A stretch of DNA of 64,000 nucleotides from Hafnia alvei (GTDB lineage: Bacteria; Pseudomonadota; Gammaproteobacteria; Enterobacterales; Enterobacteriaceae). Positions within the stretch are counted from its first letter, which is position 1. Each line of letters begins with the position of its first letter. A program made the position numbers and the translations under genes. The notes under the pieces are model-generated. The model saw only the letters and a program-made list of their open reading frames with translations. It ran no database searches and was not told the origin of the DNA. Shown piece by piece: positions 61,297 to 64,000 of the stretch. The DNA is taken from positions 1,488,001 to 1,552,000 of the forward strand of contig NZ_OZ061315.1 of assembly GCF_964063325.1 (NCBI RefSeq). Direction: 5' to 3'.

Positions 61297-62412
61297 ATGA
61301 CTATTATACATCATGAAAATAATGATGCTGTTTTAGACAGCTCAAACCGCAAATTCCAGCCTCCATTCCCACGTGATGATGAAATTGACCTGATTGAATG
61401 GTTACTTATTGCAATTAAATCATATAAAACAATTTTAATTATAACGTTCTGTTTTGGTTTATTCGGTTACGGGATTGCTAAAATTCTGCCTCAAAAGTGG
61501 ACGAGTGATACTGTTATCGTTGCTCCGCAGAGTGAGGAACTGACATCTCTGGATGAATTGAAGCCGCAGCTGGCTATTCTGGGCATCGATTTTAGCGTGG
61601 GTGAAAAAGACCTGCTAAGCCTCTTTGTACGTGACTATGACTCTCAGATTTTGCGTCGAGAATATCTTGTTACAACAGATTATTATAAGCGACTCGTCGA
61701 GAAAGTGGCTCCTAACGACGAATTGACTAAACGTCAGATACTTGACAGCTTGGCGACCAAGTCTTTTGCCTCTTTCAGTAGCGATCTGAGTAAAACACCT
61801 GCGGATACGGCTTATTCTTACTACAAGTTGTCATTCACCGCTGATACCAGCGAAGATGCGCAGAAAACGTTGGCAGGCTATATCGCAGCCGTTAACGCCT
61901 CGGTAGAAAAGTTTATTGCCGGTAAGATCCAGCGTTTGATCGATATTAACCTGAGCAGTGAAGAAGCAAAATATGATATGGCGCTTGCTCGTTTAAAGAA
62001 TGCGCAAGAAGTAAATATCAATCGTCTGGGGTATTCATTGTCGATTGCGGATGCGGCCGGTGTAAAACGCCCACTGTATAGCAATGGTACCGCGATTAAA
62101 GATGACCCTGATTTTTCTATTGCACTGGGTTCTGACGGTTTAAAACGTAAGCTAGAAATTGAGAAATCAATAACCGATCTGGCTCAGTTGAACTCCGGTT
62201 TGCAGGACAGCAAGATGATTATCAGCAAGCTGCGTGAACTGAAGTTAGCGGATATCAATTTCACCGCGTACAAATACATGATGAAACCTAATGAGCCGGT
62301 GAAAAAAGACAGCCCTAAAACGGCAATGATTGTGTTGCTGGCTCTTATTCTAGGTGTGATTACTTCAGTAGGTTTAGTCACGTTGCGTCATGTGATTAAA
62401 AACCGTAAGTAG
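61297..62412 (+). CDS. fepE: LPS O-antigen very-long-chain length determinant (Wzz family, FepE type)
   Basis: An inner-membrane polysaccharide co-polymerase that sets modal O-antigen length by stacking into oligomers in the periplasm. 371 aa, with membrane helices near residues 43-62 (TILIITFCFGLFGYGIAKIL) and 341-364, and a large periplasmic coiled domain between. The block AAGVKRPLYSNGTAIKDDPDFS plus LGSDGLKRKLEIEKSITD is strikingly like E. coli FepE, more than WzzB. No good ribosome site is seen before the ATG at 61297. It is not next to an O-antigen cluster or fep genes in this window. Confidence 0.9.
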   Translation: MTIIHHENNDAVLDSSNRKFQPPFPRDDEIDLIEWLLIAIKSYKTILIITFCFGLFGYGIAKILPQKWTSDTVIVAPQSEELTSLDELKPQLAILGIDFSVGEKDLLSLFVRDYDSQILRREYLVTTDYYKRLVEKVAPNDELTKRQILDSLATKSFASFSSDLSKTPADTAYSYYKLSFTADTSEDAQKTLAGYIAAVNASVEKFIAGKIQRLIDINLSSEEAKYDMALARLKNAQEVNINRLGYSLSIADAAGVKRPLYSNGTAIKDDPDFSIALGSDGLKRKLEIEKSITDLAQLNSGLQDSKMIISKLRELKLADINFTAYKYMMKPNEPVKKDSPKTAMIVLLALILGVITSVGLVTLRHVIKNRK

Positions 62413-62470
62413 TGAATGTGTTAATTTAGCATCTTAGTAGTTTGGTAGAAATATCAGCTATCAGAGATAT

Positions 62471-62498
62471 AAAAAACGGGCCTTATGGCCCGTTTTTT
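62471..62498. terminator. Bidirectional terminator between fepE and cycA
   Basis: AAAAAACGGGCC/GGCCCGTTTTTT with loop TTAT. Both strands end in T6, serving the convergent genes. Confidence 0.95.
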
Positions 62499-62529
62499 GT
62501 TGGTCACTGTTGCTGAGTGCGGCCGATAT

Positions 62530-63933
62530 CTATTGGGTACTACGACGTTTGCGTATGAACATCCACCCCAGCCCCAGAATCACGAACCAGAGCGGCGTCA
62601 CCATCAGTGCTTGGCGTGTATCAGCTTGCAGCGTGAGCAGCACAATAACAAACGCAAAGAAGGCGAGACACACCCAACACATCAGCTTGCCAAAAGGCAT
62701 CTTGTAGATTGATTTTGCATGCAGGTGAGGGCGCTGTTTACGGTAAACCATGTATGAGCACAGAATGATCGACCAAACAAACATGAACAAGATGGCTGAC
62801 ACCGTAGTGACCATCGTGAAAACGGTGACAACGTTAGGGATTAAATAGATAAGCACCACGCCGCCCAGCAGACAAACGCAGGAGAACGTTAGGCCAGATG
62901 ATGGCACTGCGCGCTTAGATAGCAGCGCAAAGCGCTTAGGCGCTACGCCATCCTGCGCTAAGCCATAAAGCATGCGGCTAGTTGAAAAGACGCCGCTGTT
63001 GGCAGAAGAGGCCGCAGAGGTCAGCACCACAAAGTTAATGATGCTGGCAGCAGCAGGTAAACCGGCTAACACAAACAGCTCAACGAACGGGCTTTTATCC
63101 GGAACTACAGAGCCCCACGGCGTCACGGACATAATCATGATCAGCGCAAATACATAGAACATGATGATGCGGATAGGGATCGAGTTAATGGCGCGCGGCA
63201 ATGATTTCTCAGGATCTTTCGTTTCTGCTGCAGTGGTTCCTACCAGCTCAATGCCAACAAAGGCAAATACCGCAATTTGGAAGCCCGCAAAGAAACCACT
63301 TAGGCCTTTCGGGAACCAGCCGCCATCGTTCCAGAGATTACTAAACGAAGCCACGCTGCCGGTTGGTGATTCGAAGTGCATTAACACCATGCCTAGCCCA
63401 ATCAAAATCAATGCAACGATGGCGACGATTTTAATCATCGCAAACCAGAACTCCATTTCGCCGAACATTTTGACCGTCGCCAGATTCAGCCCTAGCAGTA
63501 AAAGCACCACGGCAAGCGAGGCGACCCAATCAGATAGCCCAGGGAACCAGAACTGTGCATAGGCCGTTATCGCGACGACGTCGGCTATGCCAGTGACAAC
63601 CCAGCAGAACCAGTATGTCCAACCGGTAAAATATCCAGCCCACGGGCCAAGCAAATCAGCAGCAAAGTCGCTGAAGGATTTATATTCAAGATTGGATAAA
63701 AGTAGCTCGCCCATCGCGCGCATCACGAAGAACAGCATAAAGCCGATGATCATATAGACGAAAATGATCGAAGGGCCTGCAAGGCTGATTGTTTTGCCGG
63801 ATCCCATAAAGAGGCCGGTACCGATGGCACCACCAATAGCAATGAGCTGAATATGCCGATTGGTGAGATTGCGCCGTAGATGCTCTTCCCCTTTTGCAGG
63901 GCTCGCGGCCTCAACTTTTACCTGCTCTACCAT
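62530..63933 (-). CDS. cycA: D-serine/D-alanine/glycine transporter CycA
   Basis: A proton-symport amino-acid permease (APC family, 467 aa) for glycine, D-alanine, D-serine and D-cycloserine. It has twelve membrane helices. Long blocks equal to E. coli CycA are visible, such as IGGAIGTGLFMGSGKTISLA, GFQIAVFAFVGIELVGTTAA and AASSANSGVFSTSRMLYGL. The start follows AAGGAAGAAG. Monocistronic in this window, with about 67 bases upstream to the window end. Confidence 0.97.
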   Translation of the reverse strand: MVEQVKVEAASPAKGEEHLRRNLTNRHIQLIAIGGAIGTGLFMGSGKTISLAGPSIIFVYMIIGFMLFFVMRAMGELLLSNLEYKSFSDFAADLLGPWAGYFTGWTYWFCWVVTGIADVVAITAYAQFWFPGLSDWVASLAVVLLLLGLNLATVKMFGEMEFWFAMIKIVAIVALILIGLGMVLMHFESPTGSVASFSNLWNDGGWFPKGLSGFFAGFQIAVFAFVGIELVGTTAAETKDPEKSLPRAINSIPIRIIMFYVFALIMIMSVTPWGSVVPDKSPFVELFVLAGLPAAASIINFVVLTSAASSANSGVFSTSRMLYGLAQDGVAPKRFALLSKRAVPSSGLTFSCVCLLGGVVLIYLIPNVVTVFTMVTTVSAILFMFVWSIILCSYMVYRKQRPHLHAKSIYKMPFGKLMCWVCLAFFAFVIVLLTLQADTRQALMVTPLWFVILGLGWMFIRKRRSTQ

Positions 63934-64000
63934 TATGTCTTCTTCCTTTTACCTGTCTGTAAGTTGCATGCCATTAGCTGATGTTTCGCAGTCTAAAAAT

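Overview
The window is a chromosomal segment of a gammaproteobacterium of the order Enterobacterales. Almost every gene has a close Escherichia coli counterpart, often at the same length and in the same local order (folE/yeiB/galS/mglBAC, sanA/cdd/yohKJ, sbcB/yeeA, dinG/ybiB, the puu, yhf and proVWX operons). The blocks are shuffled relative to E. coli, and ERIC (IRU) palindromes lie between them. An AA10 chitin-active protein close to Serratia CBP21, moderate GC and this mosaic order fit Hafnia or a close relative best. That genus call is inference. There is no rRNA, tRNA, CRISPR array, insertion sequence or prophage that I can recognise.

Layout. 1-1501: end of opgH (osmoregulated periplasmic glucans). 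1571-2969: a secreted hypothetical protein and a VOC-fold enzyme. 3107-5115: moeAB (molybdenum cofactor). 5330-8314: a leftward formaldehyde-detoxification unit, lysR-frmA-fghA. 8330-11250: an AT-rich accessory block holding a membrane-anchored winged-helix regulator, an intact chitin-cleaving LPMO gene and a decayed chitinase. This block is bracketed by two copies of the lysR 5' end with its operator. 11339-14748: an MFS transporter, folE and yeiB. 15006-20099: galS and mglBAC (high-affinity galactose uptake) with recognisable gal operators and CRP sites. 20100-24655: a second variable block with a possible small RNA, a YfgF-like c-di-GMP phosphodiesterase and an AT-rich subtilase without signal peptide. 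24751-29891: sanA, maeA, cdd, yohKJ. 30020-31751: an MFS exporter and an orphan small gene.

32019-41290 is a putrescine-catabolism locus: puuDRCB leftward, puuA, a GABA aminotransferase and puuP rightward. It imports putrescine, gamma-glutamylates it, oxidises it to gamma-glutamyl-GABA, releases GABA and transaminates it. 41436-42162 is a HigBA-type toxin-antitoxin pair. 42168-46014 holds a RarD-like permease, sbcB and yeeA. 46261-53739 is the complete eight-gene yhfZYXW-php-yhfUTS operon, an apparent catabolic or salvage pathway with two PLP enzymes, a metallohydrolase, a phosphomutase-like enzyme and a transporter, whose substrate I do not know. 53804-57308 is the proVWX glycine-betaine importer. 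57763-60978 is dinG-ybiB, followed by a fepE-type O-antigen chain-length regulator and cycA.

The most interesting points are the duplicated lysR-operator flanks around the decaying chitin locus, the yhf operon with alternative RNA stems directly after its PRD-protein gene, an arginine-rich small reading frame overlapping the start of puuP, and the unexported subtilase.
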